A stretch of DNA of 64,000 nucleotides, from assembly GCA_015234465.1 (NCBI GenBank), contig JADGNA010000011.1, positions 62,001 to 126,000 of the forward strand, given 5' to 3'. Made by a program: the position numbers and the translations under genes. Shown in pieces: positions 41,229-48,497 of the stretch; within the stretch, counting starts at the first letter, position 1, and the number at the start of each line of letters is the position of its first letter. This stretch comes from Salinibacterium sp. GTDB taxonomy: Bacteria; Actinomycetota; Actinomycetes; Actinomycetales; Microbacteriaceae. The notes under the pieces are model-generated. The model was not told where the DNA came from. It searched no databases and was given only the letters and a program-made list of their open reading frames with translations.

Positions 41229-42446
41229 CTAGATGCTGACGCCCTGGCCGCGGAGGAAGGTGACCGGATCGGTCGTTCCGCCGCCCGGACGGACCTCGAA
41301 GTGGAGGTGGCACCCGGTCGAGGTGCCCGTCGTGCCGACGTGCGCGATGAGCTGGCCCGGGCCCACCCGCTGGCCGACGCCCACCCGCAGTCCGCCCGCG
41401 ACGATGTGGCCGTAGGCGGTCGCCAGGCCGTTGCCGTGGTTGATGCGCACATAGTAGCCGTAGCCGCCGTTCCAGCCGGCGTACTCGACCGTGCCGGCGT
41501 GGGCCGCGAAGATCGGGGCGCCGCACCCCGGCGCCAGGTCGACGCCGCCGTGGAGCGTGCTCGCACCGCGCTTCGGGGGCACGCGCCATCCGTAGCTGCT
41601 CGAGATGAAGCCGCCGGACGGGCGAGCCCACCCCGTCGCCGAGACGACGCCCGCCGCGCCCTCACCCCAGAGCGCCTTGATGCCGGCCGTGTACTCGGCC
41701 TCGGTCGCAATGCGGTCTTCCTTGAGGGAGGCGAGCTGCGCCTGGAGGCGAGCCTTGTTCTCCTGCTCCTCCTCGAGGGCCGCTGCCGCAGCATCCGCCG
41801 CCTTCTGGGCGATCTCCATCTTCTCCTGGGCGATCGCCGCCAGCTCCTCGAGCGCAGCCTTCGCGAGATTCGCCTGGTCGGTCAGCGACTGGGCTGTGTT
41901 CTCGTCCTGCTTCGCCTTCGCGAAGACCCCGCTCGACTGCTCGTTGACCTTCGAGGCCATGCCCAGCTGGTTCAGCAGGTTCGCCGTGTTGCCCTCGCCG
42001 AAGAGCAGGGTCGCCGTGATGTCGGGTCCGCCGACGCGCTGGGTGCGGGCGGCGAGCTGGCCCGCCTGCAGCATCGACGCATCCGCCACCACGCGGGCCG
42101 CATCGGCCTGGGCCTGCAGCTGCTGGGCGCGGTAGGCGGCCTCGTCGTAGGCCTGCTGGGCGACGAAGTACTCGTCGCCGCGCTTCACGGCCGTCGCCTG
42201 CTTCGCCTTGACGTCGGCCTGCAGAGCCTTCAGCAGGCCCTCGATGCGCGTGACCTCGGCGGCCTTGGCGGCCTCGTTGTCGCGAGCCGCGAGCACGTCG
42301 TCCCAGCTGGGGTAGTCGGCGGCCACGGCCGACAGCGGACGGGGCTCGCCCACAACGGCGCCCGTCACCGCGACTGCCGCGGCAAGGGCGACAGCAAGGA
42401 TGAGGCGGAGCCGGGACATCCGGGGCCGAACGCGTGCCGTCGCCAT
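41229..42446 (-). CDS. Secreted M23 endopeptidase with coiled-coil region (second paralogue)
   Basis: A 405-aa exported protein with the same plan: signal peptide (about 1-42), ADYPSWDDVLAAR (about 43-55), coiled coil (about 55-255) and M23 domain with LHGGVDLAPGCGAP (about 314-327) and GCHLHFEVRPGGG (about 383-395). It lacks the Ala/Ser/Pro-rich hinge of its neighbour. Similarity along the whole length shows a tandem duplication. The two genes are separated by 172 bp with a conspicuous A/T-rich stretch (41101-41135), so transcription is probably independent. Confidence 0.9.
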   Translation of the reverse strand: MATARVRPRMSRLRLILAVALAAAVAVTGAVVGEPRPLSAVAADYPSWDDVLAARDNEAAKAAEVTRIEGLLKALQADVKAKQATAVKRGDEYFVAQQAYDEAAYRAQQLQAQADAARVVADASMLQAGQLAARTQRVGGPDITATLLFGEGNTANLLNQLGMASKVNEQSSGVFAKAKQDENTAQSLTDQANLAKAALEELAAIAQEKMEIAQKAADAAAAALEEEQENKARLQAQLASLKEDRIATEAEYTAGIKALWGEGAAGVVSATGWARPSGGFISSSYGWRVPPKRGASTLHGGVDLAPGCGAPIFAAHAGTVEYAGWNGGYGYYVRINHGNGLATAYGHIVAGGLRVGVGQRVGPGQLIAHVGTTGTSTGCHLHFEVRPGGGTTDPVTFLRGQGVSI

Positions 42447-42705
42447 GCTTCCTCGACTCCTGCTGTGAGATCAGGCGGGGCCCCCAAAGCGGCGCACCCC
42501 GGTGGCGCACAGACGGGATGCTGCGCGCCGAATGCCCCGAATCTAGCCCGCAGAAGCGCACCCGTTGGGGAGCAACGCGCACTTTCTCGGAGACTCCACT
42601 GCCCACCCCCAGACGGGCGAAAAATGAAAACGGATGCTCAGTTTGGCAAAACGCCTCGGCATCCGTATGCTTGTCGTTCGGTAGCTACGAAGGATGTTTC
42701 TTCAC

Positions 42706-42781
42706 GGCCCCATCGTTTAGTGGCCTAGGACACCGCCCTTTCACGGCGGCAGCACGGGTTCGAATCCCGTTGGGGTCACCA
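42706..42781 (+). tRNA. tRNA-Glu(TTC)
   Basis: A 76-nt tRNA including encoded CCA. Acceptor GGCCCCA pairs with TGGGGTC (one G-U), discriminator A. Anticodon stem CCGCC/GGCGG encloses CTTTCAC with anticodon TTC; T-loop GGTTCGAATCC. First of a three-tRNA cluster. Confidence 0.96.
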
Positions 42782-42805
42782 CAACACAACATAGTTTCAT
42801 AGCTT

Positions 42806-42879
42806 GGCCCTGTAGCGCAGTTGGTTAGCGCGCCGCCCTGTCACGGCGGAGGTCGCCGGTTCAAGTCCGGTCAGGGTCG
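42806..42879 (+). tRNA. tRNA-Asp(GTC)
   Basis: A 74-nt tRNA without encoded CCA. Acceptor GGCCCTG pairs with CAGGGTC, discriminator G. Anticodon stem CCGCC/GGCGG encloses CTGTCAC with anticodon GTC; T-arm CCGGTTCAAGTCCGG. Confidence 0.96.
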
Positions 42880-42941
42880 CAAGGCACGGTACACTCTCGC
42901 CAGTGTTCCGTGCCTTCTTCATCTGGTTTCGCACCAGGTGC

Positions 42942-43014
42942 GGCTCTGTAGCTCAGTTGGTAGAGCGTTCGACTGAAAATCGAAAGGTCACCGGATCGAC
43001 GCCGGTCGGAGCCA
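42942..43014 (+). tRNA. tRNA-Phe(GAA), integration site of the element
   Basis: A 73-nt tRNA. Acceptor GGCTCTG pairs with CGGAGCC, discriminator A. The anticodon stem TTCGA/TCGAA encloses CTGAAAA with anticodon GAA. The part from the anticodon loop to the 3' end is repeated exactly at 47763-47805, so integration restored the tRNA sequence. Confidence 0.96.
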
Positions 43015-43015
43015 C
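42973..43015 (+). repeat. attL, 43-bp repeat in tRNA-Phe
   Basis: Runs from CTGAAAATCG in the anticodon loop to GGAGCCAC at the tRNA 3' end. It is identical base for base to 47763-47805. It is the left border of the integrated element. Confidence 0.93.
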
Positions 43016-43016
43016 T

Positions 43017-43060
43017 GGTCCTATCTCGAGGCTTCTACTCGGGGTGGGACCTTTTCTTTT
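43017..43060 (+). terminator. Terminator after tRNA-Phe, supplied by the element
   Basis: A 14-bp stem with three or four G-U pairs (43017-43030 with 43038-43051) around GCTTCTA, followed by CTTTTCTTTT. It overlaps the 3' end of int on the opposite strand, so the element both restores the tRNA and provides a new terminator. Confidence 0.75.
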
Positions 43061-44088
43061 CCCAGGTCAGAGCTGGATTTCGCAGGGTATTCACCCCCTC
43101 TCGGAACATCGTCTGAAACGCCGCCCGTAAGGGCTGGAAGTTGACCTTCCGACTGGACGCTGTAGAACTTCGATAGGGGCGCAACTCCTCGCTTCGCAGC
43201 TAGTCGGCGCGTATCCGCACACATCTGCGTAACCAACAGCGACGAGTGCCCGAGAATCGCCTGCACGTCGGGAGCCGATAGGCCCGCATCGAACAGAAAC
43301 ACCGCCGCAGTGTGGCGAAGGTCATGCCAGTGCAAAGCTGGCTCCTCGGGCGCGAAGGTCTTCACTTCATGCCGCATCGCGTGCCAGTCAAGCGCTCGAC
43401 TTAGGTTCTTGGAGTTCAGGAAACCACCGCGCGGACCCGTGAACAGATAGTCGTGCGGACCTTTACCAGCCGCCGCCTCTGCCAGCATCGGGACCAGTTG
43501 ATCCACGATAGGCACAGTCCGAGTGCGGCGACCCTTCGTCGGTCCGATGACAATCTGACCTGTAACCCCCGCCGAGGCGGTACGACTGACGCTCAGCGTC
43601 CGCTCCGACCACTGAATGTCCGAGACTCGCAGGCCCGCGACCTCCCCGAGGCGGCAGCCGGTGTAGACCATCGCGAGCACAAAACGCCGGTAGTGGCCCG
43701 ACGTCGGCAGAACCTCGAGCAGCCGGAAGTATTCATCCAGAGTCAGGGCCCGGGCAGCCACGTCTGTCGCCTGGTCCCGTCTGCGATCGATGCCGATACA
43801 CGGATTCACTGCGACGTAGCGGCCCTTGACGGCGACCCGGTACAGAGCAGAGAGAGCGCCAAGAGCATCGGCTCTTGTCGATTCCGAGCCCGACCAGCTA
43901 GCGAACGCCTCTTCGACGTCGAGCGTGGTTACTGAAGTGACTTCACGGTGGGCGAACCACGGCTCAACGCGATGCCGCCATGCGTTTACGTACGCGCGCT
44001 GCGTGCCCGGTGCGATCTTGGAGAACACGACCGGCGTGTACCTCTCCCAGAGCGCACCTATGGTGACAGCGTTATCGTTCGCGAACAT
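43021..44088 (-). CDS. int: Tyrosine-family integrase, catalytic Tyr replaced by Cys
   Basis: A 355-aa site-specific recombinase that ends 6 bp from attL. Core-binding domain about residues 1-100; catalytic domain with Arg I in YTGCRLGEVAGL, Lys in PTKGRRTR, Box II HDLRHTAAV and GHSS. The nucleophile Tyr should lie 32 residues after the Box II Arg, in T-Q-x-Y-A-D; here the codon at 43219-43221 is TGT (Cys). A single base change from TAT would explain it. ATG at 44088 is used; a TTG at 44124 gives 12 more residues. No strong ribosome binding site supports either. Confidence 0.88.
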   Translation of the reverse strand: MFANDNAVTIGALWERYTPVVFSKIAPGTQRAYVNAWRHRVEPWFAHREVTSVTTLDVEEAFASWSGSESTRADALGALSALYRVAVKGRYVAVNPCIGIDRRRDQATDVAARALTLDEYFRLLEVLPTSGHYRRFVLAMVYTGCRLGEVAGLRVSDIQWSERTLSVSRTASAGVTGQIVIGPTKGRRTRTVPIVDQLVPMLAEAAAGKGPHDYLFTGPRGGFLNSKNLSRALDWHAMRHEVKTFAPEEPALHWHDLRHTAAVFLFDAGLSAPDVQAILGHSSLLVTQMCADTRRLAAKRGVAPLSKFYSVQSEGQLPALTGGVSDDVPRGGEYPAKSSSDLGKEKVPPRVEASR

Positions 44089-44131
44089 GTACGCCACGTT
44101 AGCGACGTTCTTGTTCGCGCACAAGCACGTT

Positions 44132-44147
44132 CGCGTTCGCCAACGCG
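44132..44147. promoter_or_regulatory. Operator-like inverted repeat between int and the HTH gene
   Basis: CGCGTT (44132-44137), CGCC, AACGCG (44142-44147) in the divergent gap, within a zone where GTTCGC recurs several times. Likely binding site for the adjacent HTH protein or the integrase. Confidence 0.4.
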
Positions 44148-44181
44148 TGCGAATGTCCTTTGTGATCGCTACGCTTGCCGC

Positions 44182-44598
44182 ATGAGCGCTAACGAGGACG
44201 TGAACCCGAGCGAGATTACGCTCCAGGTCGAGGAAGTCGATCGCGTCGACCTTGCCGACACACTTCGGGACCTAGGCGAGCAACTACAGCGCGCTGCCGA
44301 GTTCATGTACAACCGCAAGCAGGAGAGCGAGTTGCGGGAGCGCTACGCGTATGGCGACACACCCAACGAATACGAACAACTCGAACTTGAAGCCAAGCAC
44401 CTCGAAGAGTATCGCCGCGCACTCACCACGCTTCGCGAATTCCGCCGCCAGTACGGCCGCTGGGAGCGCGTAATCGCCGAATACTCGCTCGCGAAAATGG
44501 GCTATTCCCAGCGAGACGCGGCCAAGTACCTAGGCGTCGGAGTCAGCACGGTGAATCGGTGGGCGCAGCATCCGCTGACCGTGGACGACCCCCACTAG
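44182..44598 (+). CDS. Small HTH protein of the element
   Basis: A 138-aa protein, acidic in its N-terminal half with a helical, charged middle (ELRERYAYGDTPNEYEQLELEAKHLEEYRRAL, about 51-82). The C-terminal third contains an HTH with KMGYSQRDAAKYLGVGVSTVNRWA (about 106-129), like an Xre/helix-turn-helix-17 motif. It diverges from int and may control excision or copy number. No closer family is recognised. Confidence 0.7.
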   Translation: MSANEDVNPSEITLQVEEVDRVDLADTLRDLGEQLQRAAEFMYNRKQESELRERYAYGDTPNEYEQLELEAKHLEEYRRALTTLREFRRQYGRWERVIAEYSLAKMGYSQRDAAKYLGVGVSTVNRWAQHPLTVDDPH

Positions 44599-44652
44599 AG
44601 CTTCCTCTACCGGTTCTCCCGAAATCTTCTATACAAGATCAAGCTGCCGCGC

Positions 44653-44677
44653 GTCCTGTGCCCTTCGGGCGCAGGAC
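44653..44677. terminator. Hairpin between the converging HTH and AIPR genes
   Basis: GTCCTGTGCCC (44653-44663) pairs with GGGCGCAGGAC (44667-44677) with one G-U, loop TTC. It lies between two convergent stops (44598 and 44701). Confidence 0.75.
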
Positions 44678-44700
44678 ACTTGCCCTCCGCTGTCGGAACG

Positions 44701-46377
44701 CTAGGGCGAAGGCAACCCAGCAGCGACGAGAAGCTCCTCAGTCCTTGACTTGTTCTTGAATACGTTGCCGGGGTACGAGTTGTCGGGAAAGACGCTAGCG
44801 AGGGCCGAAACGCATTCAGCTACGAAGCTCGGTAGATCAGCGAGAGTGGGGGCGATGTCCCAGCTCGGGTCCTTCAGGCTGTCCAAACCCGCCCGCATGA
44901 GCGCCAGATGCGCGACCACCAATCGGCCATGTACCGCTACTCCGAGCTCCACCCCAGTCGCCTCCGCAGATATGGCGTCCAAGAGCGAGTCGGAGCGCCG
45001 AAGTATCATCACAGAACGCTGTAACACAAGAGGGTCGGTGGCGGCGTTGAACAGACGCTTGTATTCGTTCCCGGATTGGGAGAAAAGACGTGACACCTCT
45101 CGTTTTGCGGTGATCGAAAGCGTGATGTCAGCGTCAGCGCAGGCCAGCGCGACGGCGGCGTCCCGGAGGAAGATGATCTTGCTCGGGTCATCAGCAGTGG
45201 GCTGCTCAGCCTGCCGAATGACGTACTCGTACCCGAGCAGCAAAAGTTCGCGGGCGAGACGATGCTGCTGCTCGTCCAAGAACGAGAAGTCCTGACTGGA
45301 AACCTCATTTTGCGTGTTCGCATAGCGCGTGATTCCGCGCGCCAAGGTGGCGTCGTCGGCGGGCACTTCGATGCAACGTGTGAGGACAAACACTTGGCTC
45401 AAGTTTTGCTCCCACTCCGTCCCCAGCAGAGACCCGAGTGTTGAGACAGTTTGTGCACCATTCACGACCGAGGCACCGTTAAGGGCGACTCTAAGAACGT
45501 CCCTATTCAGAAGCCCTCCCGGGGAGTGGGCGATGGAATCGGCGAGGATCACAATGCCGTTGTTGTAGTAACCGAAGCGCTCCGGGCTGTTCTTTACTGT
45601 CTCGGCCATCCCGGCATTGATCTCTGACCTGGGGATAACCACCCGGATATTCTCAGCAAACAGATCAGTCTCGTGCTCGTGGTACCACTGGGCGATATCG
45701 GCGCCCGAGACCTTGCCGTACAGGATCCTCAAGGGATCAGCCGTCCCGCCACCCCAGTTCAGCAAATCGACCTCAAGGTCTATTGCCTGACGACTACTGC
45801 CCGTGAGGGAAGTGAAGAGTTCTGCTTGGCCCAAGTGGACGTGGGTCATGATTGGATCCACGCCCTCGAGATCGTTCATCTCGCTCAGCAGTGCGGATAT
45901 CGGCTGCAACACTTCGGCTGAGAGTTGCTGATTGCCCGTCGACACCGTCACAAGTTGAATTCGTGCTGATGGAGTGATCAGCAATTCGCGGACGGCAGCG
46001 CGCAGCTCAGGGGAAGCGTGGACGGGCTCGCCAGTGTTCCTCGCCCCTAGCAGGGACCGGACACCCTCGACAAACCTCAGGCATTCACCAACTTCCATGC
46101 CACCGGTGCCGTCTTGACGAAACTTCGACTGAGAGAGGACCAACAGATCACGGACAGGATCCACCGCAATTGCATCAATGCCCCTGTCCCTTCCACCGTC
46201 AGTGACCTCGACGAGCCTTTGCGCAGCACTAGGATCATCGCCCAGCGTTAGGTCCAAGCTGTAAACGCCGAGGTATCTGCTCAGGTTGTTTACCTCATCA
46301 AGGTCCGAGCGTTCATAGGTCGGGGCGTAGGCCGTCCGAAGGAAGTTGGCGATCTGATCAACGTGGAATTTGGACAA
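44701..46377 (-). CDS. AIPR family protein (abortive phage infection type)
   Basis: A 558-aa protein. N-terminal nuclease-like segment GGRDRGIDAIAVD...LLVLSQSKFR (about residues 61-88) has the D-x(n)-QxK pattern of PD-(D/E)XK enzymes. The AIPR core follows, with FGYYNNGIVILADSI (about 268-282) and LNGASVVNGAQTVSTL (about 299-314), then a helical C-terminal region. AIPR proteins are linked to abortive infection and often sit beside restriction systems, but no methylase is near. Start is TTG at 46375-46377 with AAAGGAG five bases upstream; an ATG 3 bases earlier is out of frame. Less G/C-rich than neighbours. Confidence 0.88.
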   Translation of the reverse strand: MSKFHVDQIANFLRTAYAPTYERSDLDEVNNLSRYLGVYSLDLTLGDDPSAAQRLVEVTDGGRDRGIDAIAVDPVRDLLVLSQSKFRQDGTGGMEVGECLRFVEGVRSLLGARNTGEPVHASPELRAAVRELLITPSARIQLVTVSTGNQQLSAEVLQPISALLSEMNDLEGVDPIMTHVHLGQAELFTSLTGSSRQAIDLEVDLLNWGGGTADPLRILYGKVSGADIAQWYHEHETDLFAENIRVVIPRSEINAGMAETVKNSPERFGYYNNGIVILADSIAHSPGGLLNRDVLRVALNGASVVNGAQTVSTLGSLLGTEWEQNLSQVFVLTRCIEVPADDATLARGITRYANTQNEVSSQDFSFLDEQQHRLARELLLLGYEYVIRQAEQPTADDPSKIIFLRDAAVALACADADITLSITAKREVSRLFSQSGNEYKRLFNAATDPLVLQRSVMILRRSDSLLDAISAEATGVELGVAVHGRLVVAHLALMRAGLDSLKDPSWDIAPTLADLPSFVAECVSALASVFPDNSYPGNVFKNKSRTEELLVAAGLPSP

Positions 46378-46434
46378 TGCATCTCCTTTGCCGGTATCAA
46401 CCTAGCGCCCGCCGGGAGGAGCAGGAGGCTACAT

Positions 46435-46477
46435 GGATACCGCGCGTCGCCCCTTCGGGGCCACCCGCGCGGCATCC
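46435..46477. other. Imperfect hairpin upstream of the AIPR gene
   Basis: GGAT/ATCC, CCGCGCG/CGCGCGG and CCCC/GGGG pairs nest around TTC (46435-46477). It lies between the zinc-ribbon gene and the AIPR start. It could attenuate AIPR expression or form part of a replication origin. Confidence 0.45.
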
Positions 46478-46507
46478 GCGCAGCCTCGCTCGATCAACGA
46501 CGACCGA

Positions 46508-46636
46508 TCAAGCGCAGTACGCGCACAGCTCGCGTCCCAACGCATCTCGATTCCCGTTCGGAGGGGTTGGGTTGCCGCACTTGTCGCACGCTCGGAGGCC
46601 CATCATCGCGCAGATCATGCAATCTGGCTCAGCCAT
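46508..46636 (-). CDS. 42-aa zinc-ribbon protein
   Basis: MAEPDCMICAMMGLRACDKC is followed by GNPTPPNGNRDALGRELCAYCA. The C-x2-C, C-x2-C and C-x2-C pairs suggest a small zinc site. AGGAGGTGAT lies just upstream, a near-perfect ribosome binding site. It is 19 bases after the rep stop and 131 bases before the AIPR start. Likely a regulator or a partner of Rep or AIPR; function unknown. Confidence 0.75.
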   Translation of the reverse strand: MAEPDCMICAMMGLRACDKCGNPTPPNGNRDALGRELCAYCA

Positions 46637-46655
46637 TCAGATCACCTCCTCTCCA

Positions 46656-47735
46656 TCATGGAACCGCCGCCGAACATGGAGCCAGTTCGAGCCGCAGACG
46701 CATGGCGCGGCCCTCCGCAACCCCCGCCGGGGAAGTAGGTGGACTCTCAGCCGATGCAGTTGCCGACTCAGATTCTTGGGATAGAAACCACTCGAGGCGC
46801 AGTCGCCGCTGCACCGTGCGAGCTAGGCCAGTGAACGACCAGCCAGTGCGGTACTTGGTGCGACGTGATGCACTAACCACTTGGGAGCGTGCCCCGTACC
46901 GGTCATGCACCCGCCCCATGCACGACCCAGGGTCACAGTCAGGGGCACAGCGGATCGCCCGTGCTGCACGCTCGAGCGCGAGCAGGTGCGACCAAACTCG
47001 AGGGTGCACGGTTTCGCCCTGGTGCACCACGTCCTTCATGACGTAGTTCAGCGCCTTGGAGAGGTACCAGATCGTCTTAGCCCCGTCACCGTCAGCGCGG
47101 AACGCATCACACCGAGATTGAACGCCCCACATGACTTGCGCCCCGTCGATCCCCGAGAAAGCGACAGCCGAGCGTGCAGCGTCGCGCAGCACGTCAGCCG
47201 CAGGAGCCTCAGCGCGTTCAATGCGCACCAAGACGTGCACATGCAGCACCCCACGGTCCTGCCACTCCCGCACAATGAAGTACTCCGTAGAGTCCCACCG
47301 ATCGCGCAACCGCCGCCGCGTGCGGTCCCACAACAAACCCGCGTCACGGTTCCACGCCACCTGCCCCGCGTAGTCATAGCTCGAGGAATGCAGCGGCACC
47401 CCGCGCAGTCCGGCATCCGTCGCCTGATGCTGCGACCCGCAGCCGCACTGCGGCGCTCGCTGACCGCCCTTTCGTGGAACTCGGTGCACCGCACCGAACG
47501 ACGGTGCTGTGAGCGTCAGCAGATAGAACCGGTAGTTTTCCACGGGGCCGTCGAAGACGCCCGAGCGAGCGATCGCGGACCAGTCGCCCCGGTATAGCTC
47601 AGCGCACGACTCGCAGCGGCTCTTGATGCGCGACCCGCAGCGCACCCACACGCCTGTGGAGGTTTTGATCGGATGGAGACAGCCGCGCGCGATGACTTCT
47701 GCCGCACCTGGTTCGAGATTCGAACGAGCATCCAT
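46656..47735 (-). CDS. rep: Rolling-circle replication initiator, RepSA-like
   Basis: A 359-aa protein. A cysteine-rich zinc module occupies the start (GCLHPIKTSTGVWVRCGSR..CESC, about 19-42). The HUH endonuclease motif GVLHVHVLV (about 159-167), and YLSKALNYVMKD (about 224-235) as the tyrosine-containing helix, match the replication initiators of pSAM2-like actinobacterial elements. It would nick the excised circle to start copying. It lies next to attR, first in a rep-zinc-ribbon-AIPR set. Confidence 0.82.
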   Translation of the reverse strand: MDARSNLEPGAAEVIARGCLHPIKTSTGVWVRCGSRIKSRCESCAELYRGDWSAIARSGVFDGPVENYRFYLLTLTAPSFGAVHRVPRKGGQRAPQCGCGSQHQATDAGLRGVPLHSSSYDYAGQVAWNRDAGLLWDRTRRRLRDRWDSTEYFIVREWQDRGVLHVHVLVRIERAEAPAADVLRDAARSAVAFSGIDGAQVMWGVQSRCDAFRADGDGAKTIWYLSKALNYVMKDVVHQGETVHPRVWSHLLALERAARAIRCAPDCDPGSCMGRVHDRYGARSQVVSASRRTKYRTGWSFTGLARTVQRRLRLEWFLSQESESATASAESPPTSPAGVAEGRAMRLRLELAPCSAAVP

Positions 47736-47762
47736 AGGGCCGCCGCGAAATGAACTGCACGC

Positions 47763-47805
47763 CTGAAAATCGAAAGGTCACCGGATCGACGCCGGTCGGA
47801 GCCAC
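47763..47805 (+). repeat. attR, second 43-bp copy of the tRNA-Phe 3' part
   Basis: Identical to 42973-43015. It is the right border of the element. It lacks the 5' half of the tRNA and cannot form a tRNA. Confidence 0.93.
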
Positions 47806-47807
47806 GA

Positions 47808-47843
47808 AACCCTCACCTAGCTTCTACATGGTGGGGGTTTTTT
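47808..47843 (+). terminator. Original terminator of tRNA-Phe
   Basis: AACCCTCACC (47808-47817) pairs with GGTGGGGGTT (47830-47839) and TTTT follows. It lies where the tRNA-Phe terminator would be before integration. Confidence 0.8.
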
Positions 47844-47882
47844 CGTTAAGCGGGCTTCCAGCCCCACCGTAGGCTCCTGATC

Positions 47883-48389
47883 ATGAGTGAACGAACGGAT
47901 GCCACGGTCTCGACCCCGGCGGACACGAAACTTCCCGGCCTCATCTGGGGCGTCAAGGGGAGCTTCGTGCGCTACGTGAGCGGAACGGGCGGCGACGTGC
48001 GGGTCGCGGAGGGTGCGGCATCCGTCGACGGGCTCCTGTTCTTTCCACTCCTCGACCAGTCGGACTTCGAACTCGCAACCGCCCGCGGCACGATCCGTTT
48101 CGGCGGGAACGTGCACTTCTCGGGGCATTTCGGTGCCCTCGACCTCACGCTCGCCGAGCCGTGGCTCGAATCGGATGAACGGGGTGCCGTCATCAGCGCC
48201 GACACCGGCGTGGCAGGCCGCGTGCCGCTCGTCGCGCTCGGCGGAGCCGAGACCCTGCTTGAGGGCGAGCACATCGTGTGGGCCGAGGTGGAGACACGGA
48301 TGCTGCCGGACGCCGCACCACTGTTCAACGGGGTCTACGGCACGGGTGAGCGCTTCGATGCGCTGACGCTGCGGGTGTTGGCTCGGTAG
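47883..48389 (+). CDS. HtaA-domain protein without signal peptide
   Basis: A 168-aa protein. Residues 18-166 form one HtaA domain: LPGLIWGVKGSFVRYVSGTGGDV, a SVDGLLFFPLL strand, GTIRFGGNVHFSGHFGALDLTLAEPWLE. HtaA domains bind haem or haemin in corynebacterial surface proteins, using a conserved Tyr/His. No signal peptide, membrane anchor or iron-transport gene is nearby, so a role in iron uptake is not supported here. Monocistronic. Confidence 0.8.
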   Translation: MSERTDATVSTPADTKLPGLIWGVKGSFVRYVSGTGGDVRVAEGAASVDGLLFFPLLDQSDFELATARGTIRFGGNVHFSGHFGALDLTLAEPWLESDERGAVISADTGVAGRVPLVALGGAETLLEGEHIVWAEVETRMLPDAAPLFNGVYGTGERFDALTLRVLAR

Positions 48390-48407
48390 TTCGAGTTTCG
48401 ATACGGC

Positions 48408-48497
48408 CCTGGCGGGCCCTACTCAACCCGCGGGGTCGCCCTGGCGGGCCTACTCAACCCTCGGGGTCGGCCTGGCGGACCTACTCAGCCCTCGGGC
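48408..48497. repeat. Tandem repeat of about 31-32 bp, three units
   Basis: Units start at 48408, 48439 or 48440, and 48471, each reading close to CCTGGCGGGCCTACTCAACC then CTCGGGGTCGG. The third unit overlaps the 3' end of the acetyltransferase gene and so encodes its last residues. The sequence resembles dispersed repeats common in Microbacteriaceae. Confidence 0.7.

Larger units (their letters stand above)
42973..47805. mobile_element. Integrated 4.79-kb element in tRNA-Phe (int, HTH, AIPR, rep)
   Basis: The segment between two identical 43-bp repeats has the hallmarks of a site-specific integrative element: a tyrosine integrase next to the tRNA, a divergent HTH regulator, a rolling-circle initiator of the RepSA type and a defence-type AIPR gene. 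The unit length is 4790 bp (42973 to 47762). No conjugation, capsid or packaging gene is present, unlike the larger actinobacterial AICEs. Base composition, especially within the AIPR gene, is visibly less G/C-rich than the flanks. Confidence 0.88.

Noticed and set aside
46290-46475. 61-codon frame overlapping the AIPR start
   Set aside because: It conflicts with the AIPR ribosome binding site and start, and has no family features.
47763-47805. A fourth tRNA at the right end of the element
   Set aside because: Only the 3' half of tRNA-Phe is present; it is attR.
48390-48480. Small coding gene in the tandem repeat region
   Set aside because: The reading frame would be dictated by the repeat units; no start with ribosome binding site is seen.
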